A model generated the notes under the pieces. The model saw only the letters and a program-made list of their open reading frames with translations. It was not told where the DNA came from and did not search any database. Positions 40,724-48,851 of a stretch of 56,087 nt of DNA are shown piece after piece; the stretch's first letter is position 1, and each line of letters opens with the position of its first letter. The stretch spans positions 1 to 56,087 of the IMG/VR virus record IMGVR_UViG_3300036859_001061. The stretch is one strand, 5' to 3'. The position numbers and the translations under genes are program-made. The stretch is from a virus.

Positions 40724-41651
40724 GGTCGAGTCCTCGCGTGAGTCCGGCGTACTTGTCGACGTCGGCCGGGGTGTTGGAATGGCGGACCGCGGCCTTCCGT
40801 GGGCCGGCCGCCGGCGCGGCGACGACAGACCCTGGAAACTGCCGCCGCACAAACCCGTCGAAGTGCGCCTCCCAAAACTTCACTGCTTGCCCGATCACCG
40901 CTTCAGGCGCCAAGGCCCCGATCACCTCGAGGTAGAACGCGCGGAGGACCTGGTCTGGGTCCGACGTTACCCCCGCGAGCGCCTCGCTGAACTGCTGGTG
41001 TATAAACGCCGGGACACAGGAGCCGCCAGGTCCGCAGGTCGCGTGATGCCGATGCTGCGTGCTGACGAGCGAGGGGATCGCGCCGCGTGCGGCGCCGCTC
41101 TCTCTCTGGGGAGAGGGAGAGGGAGAGGGAGAGGGAGAGGGAGAGGGAGAGGGAGTGCGATCAACTCCCGTCTGGCAGATCGGAGTTGCTGAACTGCCAG
41201 ATCGAAGTTGATGATCAACTCCGATCTGCCTGTCTGAAGTTGGCGGACGATGGCCGCCGTTCGGCGCCGTTCGGCGCCGTTTGACTGACGGTGCAACTCG
41301 TTGCTGCCGCTCCACTTCTCGCTTGTGTCGCTTCGCCACGTAGTCCGGCGCGTGGTGCCAGAGATCGTGAATGCGATAGCGTGCGGTCCCGTTCAGATCA
41401 TCCTCCACCGGTTCGATAAAGCCGTGTCCCTCTGGTGATCCCGCTTCCGACAAGGCGCGCGCGAGCGAGCCGTGGTCCCCGGTCCACCCCACGACCGCCT
41501 CGATGTCCTCCGCGGTCCCGACGTAGTCATCACCACATTCGTACGCCGACTCCCAGAGCAGCTCGAGCGCGCCACGCGCCAGGAGTGGCGAATTCAACGC
41601 CCGCGCGAGGCGCCGGAACTTCCGATGCGTGGTCAGCCCGGGGCGTGCCAT
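40710..41651 (-). CDS. Phage replication initiator-like protein
   Basis: 313 aa. The N-terminal ~110 residues fit a winged-helix replisome-organiser domain ([36 protein letters not shown]). A low-complexity middle contains a Pro-Ser run encoded by a GGGAGA repeat, and the DNA encoding residues ~137-163 contains five iterons. The C-terminal helical domain ([24 protein letters not shown]...[15 protein letters not shown]) resembles DnaD-like helicase recruitment domains. Lambda O has the same design. Confidence 0.65.
   Translation of the reverse strand: MARPGLTTHRKFRRLARALNSPLLARGALELLWESAYECGDDYVGTAEDIEAVVGWTGDHGSLARALSEAGSPEGHGFIEPVEDDLNGTARYRIHDLWHHAPDYVAKRHKREVERQQRVAPSVKRRRTAPNGGHRPPTSDRQIGVDHQLRSGSSATPICQTGVDRTPSPSPSPSPSPSPSPQRESGAARGAIPSLVSTQHRHHATCGPGGSCVPAFIHQQFSEALAGVTSDPDQVLRAFYLEVIGALAPEAVIGQAVKFWEAHFDGFVRRQFPGSVVAAPAAGPRKAAVRHSNTPADVDKYAGLTRGLDHADD
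41108..41155 (+). repeat. GGGAGA hexanucleotide tract
   Basis: About eight tandem copies of GGGAGA form a homopurine/homopyrimidine run within the replication initiator gene, next to the iterons. It encodes a (Pro-Ser)n linker. Purine tracts of this kind may unwind or form triplex DNA, so it could serve as the opening element of the origin. Confidence 0.9.
41162..41242 (+). other. Iteron cluster, candidate phage origin
   Basis: Five 17-bp copies of a CTGSCAGATCGRAGTTG-type word in both orientations: 41162-41178 (minus), 41172-41188 (plus), 41194-41210 (plus), 41216-41232 (minus), 41226-41242 (plus, diverged). Adjacent copies form inverted pairs, e.g. AGATCGAAGTTGAT facing ATCAACTCCGATCT. They lie inside the initiator gene, as lambda iterons lie inside gene O, so this is a candidate binding site for the product. 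Confidence 0.65.
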
Positions 41652-41657
41652 CAGCCC

Positions 41658-42449
41658 CTATCTGTGAGCCGAAATGTTCGTCGTCGTCGGGAGCTCGCGC
41701 ACGACCGCGAGCACAAATTCCGAGAGCGCCGGAAAGAAGGCGTCAGCCTTCGTGGAGGCGCGCGAGGAATTTTTTGCGTCCCAGGCGGCCCTGGCGTCCC
41801 AGGCGGCCCTGGCGGCCCTGGCGTCCCAGGCGGCCCTGGCGTCCCAGACGGCCCAGGCGGCCCAGGCGGCCCAGGCGGCCCTGGCGGACCAGGCGGCCCA
41901 GGCGGCCCTGGCGGACCAGGCGGCCCAGGCGGCCGCCTCCCGTTGGTCGGCGGTCGCCTGGGCACCGGTCGCGATCTCGTCGTCGAAGCCCGCAATCACC
42001 CCGTCAATGTGTCCGCGGATCTTGTCGTCATCGGTCGCGTAGCGCACGCCGAACGTCTCGTCCGCGAGCGACCAGCGCAGGATGCGCGCGAGGACGATGT
42101 CGTCGATCACGGCCCCGACCGGGATCGCCTCCGCCAGTCGCCGCGGCCACGTCTTCGAGAGGTCGTCCGGGAGCGATTCGAAGATATGGTCTTCGAGGTA
42201 CGCGAACCAGAGCGGCAACCCAAGCTCGGCTTCATAGCGGCCGTGATCGCCGGTCCGCTCGGCGCTCGCCGGGCCAACCTTGCCTTGCAGCACGTTGAGC
42301 GAGTGCAGGGCACAGCCGATCGCGCAGCCCCTGAACATGCCGTTCATTTGACCGTAGGTGCCCTTGATTAGCGCGTCTTGGTCCTCGTGTTTGGTGATCT
42401 CCGCGAGGAAGTCGGCCTTGAGCTGTTCGTTCCCGAGGTACGTCTGCAT
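41658..42449 (-). CDS. Phage protein with Ala-Trp repeat tail
   Basis: 263 aa. The N-terminal ~150 residues form a helical domain ([42 protein letters not shown]) followed by ~55 residues of an alanine/tryptophan repeat ([15 protein letters not shown]...). The repeat DNA at ~41776-41939 is built from a GCC/GGC/TGG unit and is likely unstable. Repeats of this kind are known in a common phage protein family; function unknown. Confidence 0.6.
   Translation of the reverse strand: MQTYLGNEQLKADFLAEITKHEDQDALIKGTYGQMNGMFRGCAIGCALHSLNVLQGKVGPASAERTGDHGRYEAELGLPLWFAYLEDHIFESLPDDLSKTWPRRLAEAIPVGAVIDDIVLARILRWSLADETFGVRYATDDDKIRGHIDGVIAGFDDEIATGAQATADQREAAAWAAWSARAAWAAWSARAAWAAWAAWAVWDARAAWDARAARAAWDARAAWDAKNSSRASTKADAFFPALSEFVLAVVRELPTTTNISAHR
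41776..41939 (-). repeat. GCC/TGG minisatellite in coding region
   Basis: Tandem units of 9-18 bp such as GGCGGCCCAGGCGGCCCTGG (plus strand). Encodes AAW/SARAAW repeats of the adjacent gene. Copy number may vary between relatives. Confidence 0.85.
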
Positions 42450-42594
42450 TCTCCTCTCCTCTCGTCATCCGCATCGGAGCCCGGGCGTGCGCGCTAGGTC
42501 CGCCCTTCACGGAACACGCGGCGCCCGTGCCTGTGGTCAACCGTGTCGGCGCGCTCTCAGGGACGCCCGGACTCCGAACTTGTGTGTTGAAAAA

Positions 42595-42813
42595 CTAGAA
42601 GCCCGTCTCGTCGTCGTCGAACTCATCCCGCTCGTCACCTGCTGTCGTCTCGCCGGCTGCGACCAGCGCGGCCTCCGGCGGCAGCTGCACAGCCATCAAC
42701 GGTCGCGGTTGCGACGATTCGACGGCCGCGAGCGCCGCCTCCTTCGTGCACGGCGTTATCGCGTAGATCGAGCCGTGAAATCTGTGGACGTCTCTCCGCC
42801 CTGCCCTCCTGTT
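42595..42813 (-). other. Small open frame without canonical start
   Basis: In the 440 bp between 42450 and 42891, a frame open from 42813 encodes ...FHGSIYAITPCTKEAALAAV...AVQLPPEAALVAAGE then an acidic end DERDEFDDDETGF. The composition looks coded, but no ATG/GTG/TTG occurs before a TTG-ATG pair at 42699-42694. A competing 60-aa ATG frame (42635-42817) looks less protein-like. Either a decayed gene, an unusual start, or a sequence error. Confidence 0.35.
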
Positions 42814-42891
42814 TCATAAGCGCGTGGTTTCAAGGAGCACGCACCGCCCCGGGATCGCATCGCCCTGCGAAGGGCTCCCGGTTGGAACTCG

Positions 42892-43140
42892 TCAGATCCG
42901 CGTGTAGCCGCCCTCGAACGCATCCGCCGGGCTGAACGATTTGTAGCCGTCCTGGTAGACGACGTAGTAGCCGCCAGCCTGCGGGTTGTGCTTCCGCACG
43001 TATTCCGCATCCACACGGAACGGTACGTAGCCGAGATCCGCTGGCACAATCGTGGTCCCACCATCCATCCGGTAGCTGCACTGGGCCGTCCGCCCGACGA
43101 GGGACGGTGTCGCTGTCGGAGTTGTTTGTGCGTCACTCAT
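42892..43140 (-). CDS. Small conserved phage protein
   Basis: 82 aa. YVPFRVDAEYVRKHNPQAGGYYVVYQDGYKSFSPADAFEGGYTRI matches a very widespread small phage protein (YVPFRVDAEYV.KH.P..GGYYVVY.DGY.S.SPA.AFE.GY), of unknown function, usually near recombination genes. The N-terminus holds a possible Cys. Confidence 0.65.
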   Translation of the reverse strand: MSDAQTTPTATPSLVGRTAQCSYRMDGGTTIVPADLGYVPFRVDAEYVRKHNPQAGGYYVVYQDGYKSFSPADAFEGGYTRI

Positions 43141-43153
43141 CTCGTGTAGCCCT

Positions 43154-43363
43154 CTAGGGCGATGCCGCCGCCCTCGTCTCCCCTGTCCGCTGTGCGTGCG
43201 CGATCGCCGTCTGCACGATGTCGTCGACGCTCTTCGCGCGGTCCCAGAGCAGCAGGATGTCGTCGCCGCCGAAGTACTCCGGGTCGAGGCCCGCCTGGGC
43301 GCAGCCGCGACGCACTGCCGCGACGTCAGCCGCCGTGATCGCCCGTTGGCGTCTCACGCGCAC
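43154..43363 (-). CDS. Small acidic/helical protein
   Basis: 69 aa, GTG start with another GTG two codons on whose GTGA overlaps the upstream stop. ITAADVAAVRRGCAQAGLDPEYFGGDDILLLWDRAKSVDDIVQTAIAHAQRTGE: helical with a conserved-looking D.ILLLWD motif. Follows the SMC-like gene. Function unknown. Confidence 0.5.
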   Translation of the reverse strand: MRVRRQRAITAADVAAVRRGCAQAGLDPEYFGGDDILLLWDRAKSVDDIVQTAIAHAQRTGETRAAASP

Positions 43364-45219
43364 ACCGCCTGCTCGACGCGCGCGAGCGTGCTCACGCCGT
43401 CGACCTTCGTCACACGCACCCAGGTCCAGCCCTCGATCGCCGGCGGCTCAAAGTCGTCGTCCTTCGTGGCCGCGGCCACGACCTGGACGCTCCCGCGCAG
43501 GCTGAGGAGTTCCCCGAGCAGCGCGCGGTTCGGGCCATCGAGGAGATCCACCTGATCGATCGCCACGCAGTGGAAGCCGGTCGCCTCCGCGATCGCGAGC
43601 TGCAGCGCGATGCCGACGCGCAGCCGTTCGGACGTCGAGAGGAGCGCCGCCGACAGGCCGTTCACGACGACGCGCCACGGCTCGGCCTCGATCTGGAGCC
43701 GATAGCCGAACCGCTCGAGCGCCTGATTGATGGCCGCCTCGAACTGTCCCAGCGCCGCGGTCAGTGCCTGGACGCGCGCGCCGTTGGGGCCGAAGACCTC
43801 GGTGAGCCGCTCGGCCTCGGCGAGCTCGCGCGAGGCGGCGAGCTGCTGCGCCTTCACCGCCGCGTGGCGGGCCGCCTGGGCCGCGATGTCGCGGGCGGCC
43901 TGCAGGACCTCCTCGCCTTTCGCGATGCGCCCCTGCACGGTTTGGAGCTCGGGGGAGGGTGCCGTGTCGGCCGGGCACGCGTCCCGATCCGCCTGGAGTC
44001 GGGCTAGGGTGCGCTCGAGGTCGGCGAGATCGCTTGTCTGGGTCGCGCGCTGCACCTGGACGCGCTGCAGGCGATCGAGGCGGTCAATGAGGGCCTGGCT
44101 GTCCGCCGCGCGCAGGCGGGCCTTCTCAACGGCCTGCTGCGCCTCGTCGACGGTCGCGGTCAGCGTGTCGATCTGGGCCTGGAGCGTCGCGAGCTCCGCG
44201 CTGAAGTACTTCGCCGGGGTCTTGCAGGGGATGGTGCCGTCCAGCACGCAGCCGCGGTCCGGGCTGTGCTCGGCGAGGGCGACATGCGTGTCCGCGAGCA
44301 GCGTCAAGCGGCCGGCGGCATCGACGAGCGCCACGCGCGCGTGATTCGCCGCGTCGTCCGCGTCCTCGTCGGTGACGATCGCGACCCGTTCCTGCAGCTC
44401 GAGGATGGCATCGGCGAGATCGACCTTCGCCCCGTCGAGGGCGGGCACCGTCGCCGTCTCGGTGATCGTGTGCTGCGTGCGCGCGATCGCGGTCTCGACG
44501 TGCGTGATCTGTTTGTCGAGCTCGCCGCGGCGGCCCGTGGCTTCCGAGGCGGCCGCGAGCAACGTCTTCTCCTCGGCCCGCAGGGTCGCCAGGCGCGCCT
44601 CGATGGCCGGGACGTCGGGGAGCTCACCCGCTGGCGCCGGCGGCAGCGTGAGGGCCGCAAGGGCCGCCTTACGCGTCCGGCGCACCTCGAACCAGTGCTT
44701 GTACCGTGCGTCGACCTGGCCGAGCGTGAGGGTCTCGTCGCCGACCGGGACGCGCACGTCGAGGACGTCGAGCAGGAGATGCTTCGCCTCGGCGTGGTGG
44801 AGCGCCAGGAAGGCATCGGTCTGCAGGCACGCGTCCACGATCGCGGGCGTGACGCCGAGCCGTTCGAAGAGCACCCCCGCCTGCGTCTCCTTCGGCCCGA
44901 CGGCGCCGTCGAGGCTCAGTTTCTGCGCGGTCGGCGTTTGCGCCCGGACGACGACGAGCGGCGCGCCGTCGGCATCGGCGATCTGGACGCCGACGCGCAT
45001 CTGCCCGCTCGCGTCGGTCGCGCGCAGGAGCGTGTGGCTGCCGACGCCGCGCGCATCAGTCCCGCGGCAGTGCCCGGTGAACGCCCACTGGAGCGCGTCG
45101 ATGATGGTGCTCTTCGAGGCACCGTTGCGGCCGATCACGAACGTGACCGGCGTGTCGAACACCAGGGTCGCCGTCGCGATCGACCGGAAGTTCTCGAGCT
45201 GCAGTTGTGGAATGCGCAC
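43354..45219 (-). CDS. SMC/RecF/Rad50-like ATPase
   Basis: 621 aa, GTG start. LENFRSIATATLVFDTPVTFVIGRNGASKSTIIDALQW (Walker A GRNGASKST, family LENFRS... start), then long coiled-coil arms with a two-Cys apex (DRGCVLDGTIPCKTP, a spaced zinc-hook-like pair), and a C-terminal ABC signature-like STSERLRVGIALQLAIA with Walker B FHCVAIDQVDLLDGPNRALL. The usual Walker B glutamate is Gln (D-Q). Together with the RecB-like and annealing genes it forms a recombination module, like T4 gp46/SbcC. Confidence 0.75.
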   Translation of the reverse strand: MRIPQLQLENFRSIATATLVFDTPVTFVIGRNGASKSTIIDALQWAFTGHCRGTDARGVGSHTLLRATDASGQMRVGVQIADADGAPLVVVRAQTPTAQKLSLDGAVGPKETQAGVLFERLGVTPAIVDACLQTDAFLALHHAEAKHLLLDVLDVRVPVGDETLTLGQVDARYKHWFEVRRTRKAALAALTLPPAPAGELPDVPAIEARLATLRAEEKTLLAAASEATGRRGELDKQITHVETAIARTQHTITETATVPALDGAKVDLADAILELQERVAIVTDEDADDAANHARVALVDAAGRLTLLADTHVALAEHSPDRGCVLDGTIPCKTPAKYFSAELATLQAQIDTLTATVDEAQQAVEKARLRAADSQALIDRLDRLQRVQVQRATQTSDLADLERTLARLQADRDACPADTAPSPELQTVQGRIAKGEEVLQAARDIAAQAARHAAVKAQQLAASRELAEAERLTEVFGPNGARVQALTAALGQFEAAINQALERFGYRLQIEAEPWRVVVNGLSAALLSTSERLRVGIALQLAIAEATGFHCVAIDQVDLLDGPNRALLGELLSLRGSVQVVAAATKDDDFEPPAIEGWTWVRVTKVDGVSTLARVEQAVCA

Positions 45220-45224
45220 GGGTC

Positions 45225-46337
45225 TTAAGCCTCCCCTTCGATCAGCTCGTCGTCGGTGACGTCGCCGACCTTTTTTGCGGTGAACTTTGTGCCGTGGGTG
45301 ATCGTGGCGAGTGCCTCGAGGTCGGGCCGCACATGCGCGAACCGTTTGGTCGTCAGGTAGGTCCGGAGCGCGCTCTTGCTGACCGAGAACGTGGGCGTCA
45401 CGCCCTGGTCGATGAGGATCTGCATGACGGCCGCGATCGGGAACGTCGTCACGGCTGACGGCCGATGCGCCCACTCGCGGCCACCGATGGTGACTGGCCC
45501 CTCGCCGGCGCACCAGGCTTCGAGCGCTTTCCGCCGCGCCGTCGCGGCTTGCTGCAGCACCAGGAGCTGCCCCGCAATGCGCTGCGCATCCTCAGCCGAG
45601 CTGATGCGCACGGGCGCGAGGCGCGCGTCGTTGACGACGGGGCACTCCAGGCGGCAGAACCCGCAATGCTGGCCGGGCACCGCCGGCCACGCGTTCTCGG
45701 CATGCGCCCGCTCGATCTGCTGTCGGGTGATCGCGAGCTCCGCGTCGACCTGGTCGAGATCGGCCGTATCGAACGTGGCCGACGCGCTGAAGCCCCAGCG
45801 TACGAAATCGAACCGGATTCGGTACTTGGCGAAGCCTGGATACAGCCGGCGGGCGGAGGCCGCGTAGAAACGGCCCTGCAGTTCGTGGCGGGCCTGCGCA
45901 TCCGAGAACCCGATCCAGTACGTTTTGAAGTCAGGAATCTCCAGGAGGTCGTCGTACGCATAGAGCAGGTCCGGCGTCCAGGTGTAGCCCAGGCTGTCGA
46001 CCTGTTGCTCCTCGGCCGAGAGATAGGCGTCCAGATCGAGCTCGAAGTCTGGGGCCCACCGCTGCCAGAACAGATCCCCGACTTCCGGCAACAGGTGCGC
46101 GGGCGTCCGTTCCTCGACCATCCCCTCGGCGAAGGCCTGCTCTGCAAGCTGCAGGTCTTCGCGCTGGCGCGTCTGCCAGAGCGCGTGGATGTAGCGCCGC
46201 GCGGCGGCATGAAAGGCGCGCCCCCGGATCGCCTCGTCGGAATCGTCCGGCACACCATCGACGTAGATCTGGCGATACCGAAACGGACACGAGAAACTCT
46301 CCAAGGCGCTGCGACGCAGGACAAGAGCGTTGGACAT
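45225..46337 (-). CDS. PD-(D/E)xK nuclease, RecB/Cas4-like with Fe-S Cys
   Basis: 370 aa. CPFRYRQIYVDG at ~residue 18 and HCGFCRLECPVV at ~210 give the four-cysteine iron-sulfur arrangement of AddB/Cas4/RecB-like nucleases. The active-site series is TWTPDLLYAYDDLLEIPDFKTYWIG (D...[ILV]xDFK). Pairs naturally with the SMC-like ATPase and the annealing protein for phage recombination; similarity to Cas4 is structural family only. Confidence 0.75.
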   Translation of the reverse strand: MSNALVLRRSALESFSCPFRYRQIYVDGVPDDSDEAIRGRAFHAAARRYIHALWQTRQREDLQLAEQAFAEGMVEERTPAHLLPEVGDLFWQRWAPDFELDLDAYLSAEEQQVDSLGYTWTPDLLYAYDDLLEIPDFKTYWIGFSDAQARHELQGRFYAASARRLYPGFAKYRIRFDFVRWGFSASATFDTADLDQVDAELAITRQQIERAHAENAWPAVPGQHCGFCRLECPVVNDARLAPVRISSAEDAQRIAGQLLVLQQAATARRKALEAWCAGEGPVTIGGREWAHRPSAVTTFPIAAVMQILIDQGVTPTFSVSKSALRTYLTTKRFAHVRPDLEALATITHGTKFTAKKVGDVTDDELIEGEA

Positions 46338-46350
46338 CGTCGTCGTCCGC

Positions 46351-47481
46351 CTAGAAGCTGAACTTGCTGGGGCCGCCTGCGGGCGGTCGCGGTGCGGGCG
46401 TCGTGCTGGAAGTCGCCGCCGGAACCTCGGCCACCGGAGACGCCGGCGCCTGGCCCACGTCGGGTCTTGTGCCCTGGGGGGGAGCCGGCGCATCCGGATC
46501 GGCCTTCTGGGCCTCGAGCATCCCGCCGAGGATCTCGAGGAGCTTGTCAGGGTGCCCCTTGAACGCACGGAGCTGCACGAGGCGCTGCGCGCGGTTCATC
46601 TTCAGGGCGTCGAAGTACTCAGTCGCCTTGGTCGCGACGTCGCCGAGCGCCTTCATCTCGTCGACCAGCGGATCGCTCTGCGGGACTGTGCCGGCCGGCG
46701 GGAACGCGTCCTCGATCGTCGTGTCCCCGTCCTTGATGGCGGTCGCGAGGCCTTTCAGCGTGGCCAGGTGATCGAGGGTGATGTCTTCGACGCCGCGGAG
46801 CTCGAGGAGCGCGAAGACCCGCGCGGGCTCGATGCCCATCTTCTGGAAGTACTCGATCATTTTCGCGCGCTTCGCACCGAGCGTCTCCGCCTTGCCGACG
46901 GCGACCTCTCGGCACTTCAGGTAGATCTGGCGCGTGTAGCTTTGCGGGATGACCTGGAACAGCGCGTTCCTAGTCGCGATGGCGATCGCGGCGTTGGCGG
47001 TGGTCGCGATCATGTCGTCGTTGTAGCGGCCGCCGTCGCGATTCGTGATCCGGCGCCGCACTTCGACCGCGCGCGCGACGTTGGTCTGCAGGTCCCAGGC
47101 GCCGCCGTACGCGGTGAGGAACCGATCACCCTCTTCGACGATGCGCCCAACGATGCGCAGATGGCCCCAGGCCGAGGACACGATCTCCGCGAGCCGGACG
47201 GACGGCCCTTCGATCGGCTTGTCGCTCCCCTTCCGCTTCGGCAGCGTGTAGAAACACGAGGCGGCCGTCTCCTCGTCGATCGTCGCCATCGAGAGCGCCT
47301 GCTCCTGGAAGGTCTTGATCGACCGCGGGAAGCGCCTGGCCGTGACGATCTGGATGTCGATCTCGCCGCGGGTCTGCTGCTCGAGCATCCCGCCGGCGCT
47401 GGCCGGCATCACCTCATCGGGCTCCAGCGCTGGGGCTGCGTCGTTCACCGCCGGTCGCATGCCCTGTCGTCCGTTCGCCAT
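46351..47481 (-). CDS. Possible ssDNA-annealing recombinase
   Basis: 376 aa. Central domain RRFPRSIKTFQEQALSMATIDEETAASCFYTLPKRKGSDKPIEGPSVRLAEIVSSAWGHLRIV...ANAAIAIATRNALFQVIPQSY, the layout (YxLPR, GPSVRLAE, RNA....IP) of a phage single-strand annealing family found beside nuclease and SMC genes. The C-terminal third is helical and Pro/Ala-rich. The exact superfamily (RecT/ERF/other) was not decided. Confidence 0.55.
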   Translation of the reverse strand: MANGRQGMRPAVNDAAPALEPDEVMPASAGGMLEQQTRGEIDIQIVTARRFPRSIKTFQEQALSMATIDEETAASCFYTLPKRKGSDKPIEGPSVRLAEIVSSAWGHLRIVGRIVEEGDRFLTAYGGAWDLQTNVARAVEVRRRITNRDGGRYNDDMIATTANAAIAIATRNALFQVIPQSYTRQIYLKCREVAVGKAETLGAKRAKMIEYFQKMGIEPARVFALLELRGVEDITLDHLATLKGLATAIKDGDTTIEDAFPPAGTVPQSDPLVDEMKALGDVATKATEYFDALKMNRAQRLVQLRAFKGHPDKLLEILGGMLEAQKADPDAPAPPQGTRPDVGQAPASPVAEVPAATSSTTPAPRPPAGGPSKFSF

Positions 47482-47629
47482 CGTCTCGTCTCCTCGTGAT
47501 CGCCCATCCAGGCGTCACGCGTCCGCACTCCACGCACTTCAACCGGAGCACACCCGGCGCTCCGTAATCCCGCCGTCCGTCGTGGTGCCCGACCCAGCAC
47601 GCGAGCCGCGCCGGGAGCCAGCGCCACAT
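47414..47629 (-). CDS. Small zinc-ribbon phage protein
   Basis: 71 aa. ACWVGHH...LRLKCVECGRVTPGWAI matches short phage zinc proteins (C..G.HD....C.RCGR..PGW) of unknown role. Its last 22 codons overlap the next gene by 68 bp in another frame. Start ATG at 47629 is followed by MWRWLPARLACWVG. Confidence 0.5.
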   Translation of the reverse strand: MWRWLPARLACWVGHHDGRRDYGAPGVLRLKCVECGRVTPGWAITRRRDDGERTTGHATGGERRSPSAGAR

Positions 47630-47633
47630 GCAG

Positions 47634-48137
47634 TCAGGCGGTCGGGTCGACTTCCAGGTTCACCGCGGCCGCGAGCTCGACGAGCTGCGCGATCGCGTGC
47701 TGAATCCGGACCGTCAGTGCCGCCGCTTCCGCGCGCGTCTTCCGGCCGTCGGCCTCCGCCGTCTTCGCCTCCCCCGCCACGTCGCCGATCGCCTCGAACA
47801 CGTCCGCCAGGGCGAGCAGCGTCTCGCGCCGGCTGCCGACCAGCGGCACCCGATAGATACCGAATCCGCAGGCCTCGGCGTGCCACCGCAACAGCGCCGG
47901 GTTCCGGCTCGCCTGGTAGAGCGCCGGCGCGATCGCGAGCTGGATGTTGTGGGTGTCGTCGTGCGGCGAGAGGCACGAGCGCAGGTACGCCTCGGAGCGC
48001 CCTGGCACGGCCGCCGCGGCGAGCCGCGCGATCTCGGTGCGCGTTTTCTCGCTGTGCGAGGCCAGGCAATCGACGGCGTCCTCGTACGTCGCGAGCGAGC
48101 ACCGGTCTCCGAAGCGGCAGGTCGGCGTCGGCGTCAT
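47634..48137 (-). CDS. Phage CII-like regulatory protein
   Basis: 167 aa. The N-terminus has a likely single zinc-type Cys pair (CRFGDRC) and the core HSEKTRTEIARLAAAAVPGRSEAYLRSCLSPHDDTHNIQLAIAPALYQASRNPALLRWHAEACGFGIYRVPLV, very similar in layout to phage CII-type (CP76) regulators. The C-terminus is a helical region. Probably controls early-to-late or lysogeny decisions. Confidence 0.6.
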   Translation of the reverse strand: MTPTPTCRFGDRCSLATYEDAVDCLASHSEKTRTEIARLAAAAVPGRSEAYLRSCLSPHDDTHNIQLAIAPALYQASRNPALLRWHAEACGFGIYRVPLVGSRRETLLALADVFEAIGDVAGEAKTAEADGRKTRAEAAALTVRIQHAIAQLVELAAAVNLEVDPTA

Positions 48138-48472
48138 CGCGGCCCGCCTTCGCGAACACCTTCGCCGGCAGGTTTTCGTGGCACCGCGCGGAGCCTGGCC
48201 GTAGGCTTGCGGGCGTTATGGATGAGCACGTGCCCTTCGCGGATGTAGTGGATGACGACCGCGCGGCTCCAGCGCCGGCGCCGGTCGATCTTGAACGTTT
48301 CCGGAATCGGGAACGTGCCCGCGCGGATCATCCGCTTGAGGGTGCGGACGGAGGACTTCAGCTCGCGCGCGACCTCGTCGATGAAGAGCACCTCGTCGCC
48401 CTGCTGCGCCGTGTGCGGCGGCTCCGCCGTCGATACCGCTGTGCCCGTGCGGAGCTCGCGCTCGCCGTTCAC
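48134..48472 (-). CDS. HTH protein, excisionase/AlpA-like
   Basis: 112 aa, GTG start overlapping the upstream stop. LFIDEVARELKSSVRTLKRMIRAGTFPIPETFKIDRRRRWSRAVVIHYI is a compact DNA-binding HTH of the AlpA/excisionase type (EVA..L..S..TLKR.I..G.FP......R.RW). Candidate for regulation or recombination directionality. Confidence 0.65.
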   Translation of the reverse strand: MNGERELRTGTAVSTAEPPHTAQQGDEVLFIDEVARELKSSVRTLKRMIRAGTFPIPETFKIDRRRRWSRAVVIHYIREGHVLIHNARKPTARLRAVPRKPAGEGVREGGPR

Positions 48473-48726
48473 GAGGCGACCTCTTGGCGCGCGGGAAACA
48501 GGTCTTCGATTTGAACGCCGAAGAACATGGCCAGGCTGCGCGACGTTTCGAGCGTCAGGTCGGTCGACTTCCCGGTCTCGATCGCGCTGAGGTAGGGCTG
48601 ACTGATGGGTACTTCGCGGGCGACCTGGATCTGGGTGAGGCCAGCCAGCTCCCGCGCGCGACGCACTTTGTTCGCGCCGTCGAGCGGCTCATGACGCAGA
48701 AGGTCGATTTGCTCAGATGTCAGCAT
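48469..48726 (-). CDS. XRE/Cro-like regulator, first leftward early gene
   Basis: 85 aa from MLTSEQIDLLRHEP. NKVRRARELAGLTQIQVAREVPISQPYLSAIETGKSTDLTLETSRSLAMFFGVQIEDLF is a full lambda-repressor/XRE HTH. The ATG at 48726 was chosen over 48765 because the likely transcription start (about 48730) lies only a few bases upstream, implying an almost leaderless message. Equivalent of Cro on the lytic side of the switch. Confidence 0.75.
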   Translation of the reverse strand: MLTSEQIDLLRHEPLDGANKVRRARELAGLTQIQVAREVPISQPYLSAIETGKSTDLTLETSRSLAMFFGVQIEDLFPARQEVAS

Positions 48727-48732
48727 CGCGTC

Positions 48733-48829
48733 AGGAAATATAGCGTTAGGGCATATTCCTGTCAACGCTTTTTATCTTGTTTTTACATATTCCTATAATG
48801 GCTTTAGACAGTATCGTTTACAGGAATAT
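48733..48829. promoter_or_regulatory. Divergent switch region with repeated operators
   Basis: Four copies of a CATATTCCT-like half-site: AGGAAATATAG (48733-48743), CATATTCCTG (48752-48761), CATATTCCTA (48786-48795) and ACAGGAATAT (about 48820-48829, opposite orientation). Spacing and overlap with both promoters mark this as the lysogeny switch, bound by the repressor and/or the Cro-like protein. Confidence 0.65.
48737..48765 (-). promoter_or_regulatory. Leftward early promoter (sigma70 type)
   Basis: On the minus strand TTGACA (48765-48760), a 17-base spacer, and TATATT (48742-48737) form an almost consensus sigma70 promoter driving the Cro-like gene. The start of transcription should be near 48730. 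Overlaps operator copies. Confidence 0.8.
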
Positions 48830-48851
48830 CAGCGAGGGTTATGCTTCCGAC

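Noticed and set aside
41108-41155. GGGAGA tandem repeat as a CRISPR array
   Set aside because: Units are contiguous, without spacers, and lie in a coding frame (Pro-Ser linker).
41776-41939. GCC/TGG repeats as a CRISPR array
   Set aside because: Tandem repeat without unique spacers; encodes the Ala-Trp tail of a protein.
45225-46337. RecB/Cas4-like nuclease as the missing adaptation gene
   Set aside because: It sits with recombination genes 10 kb away and matches ordinary phage nucleases; no Cas1/Cas2 partner.
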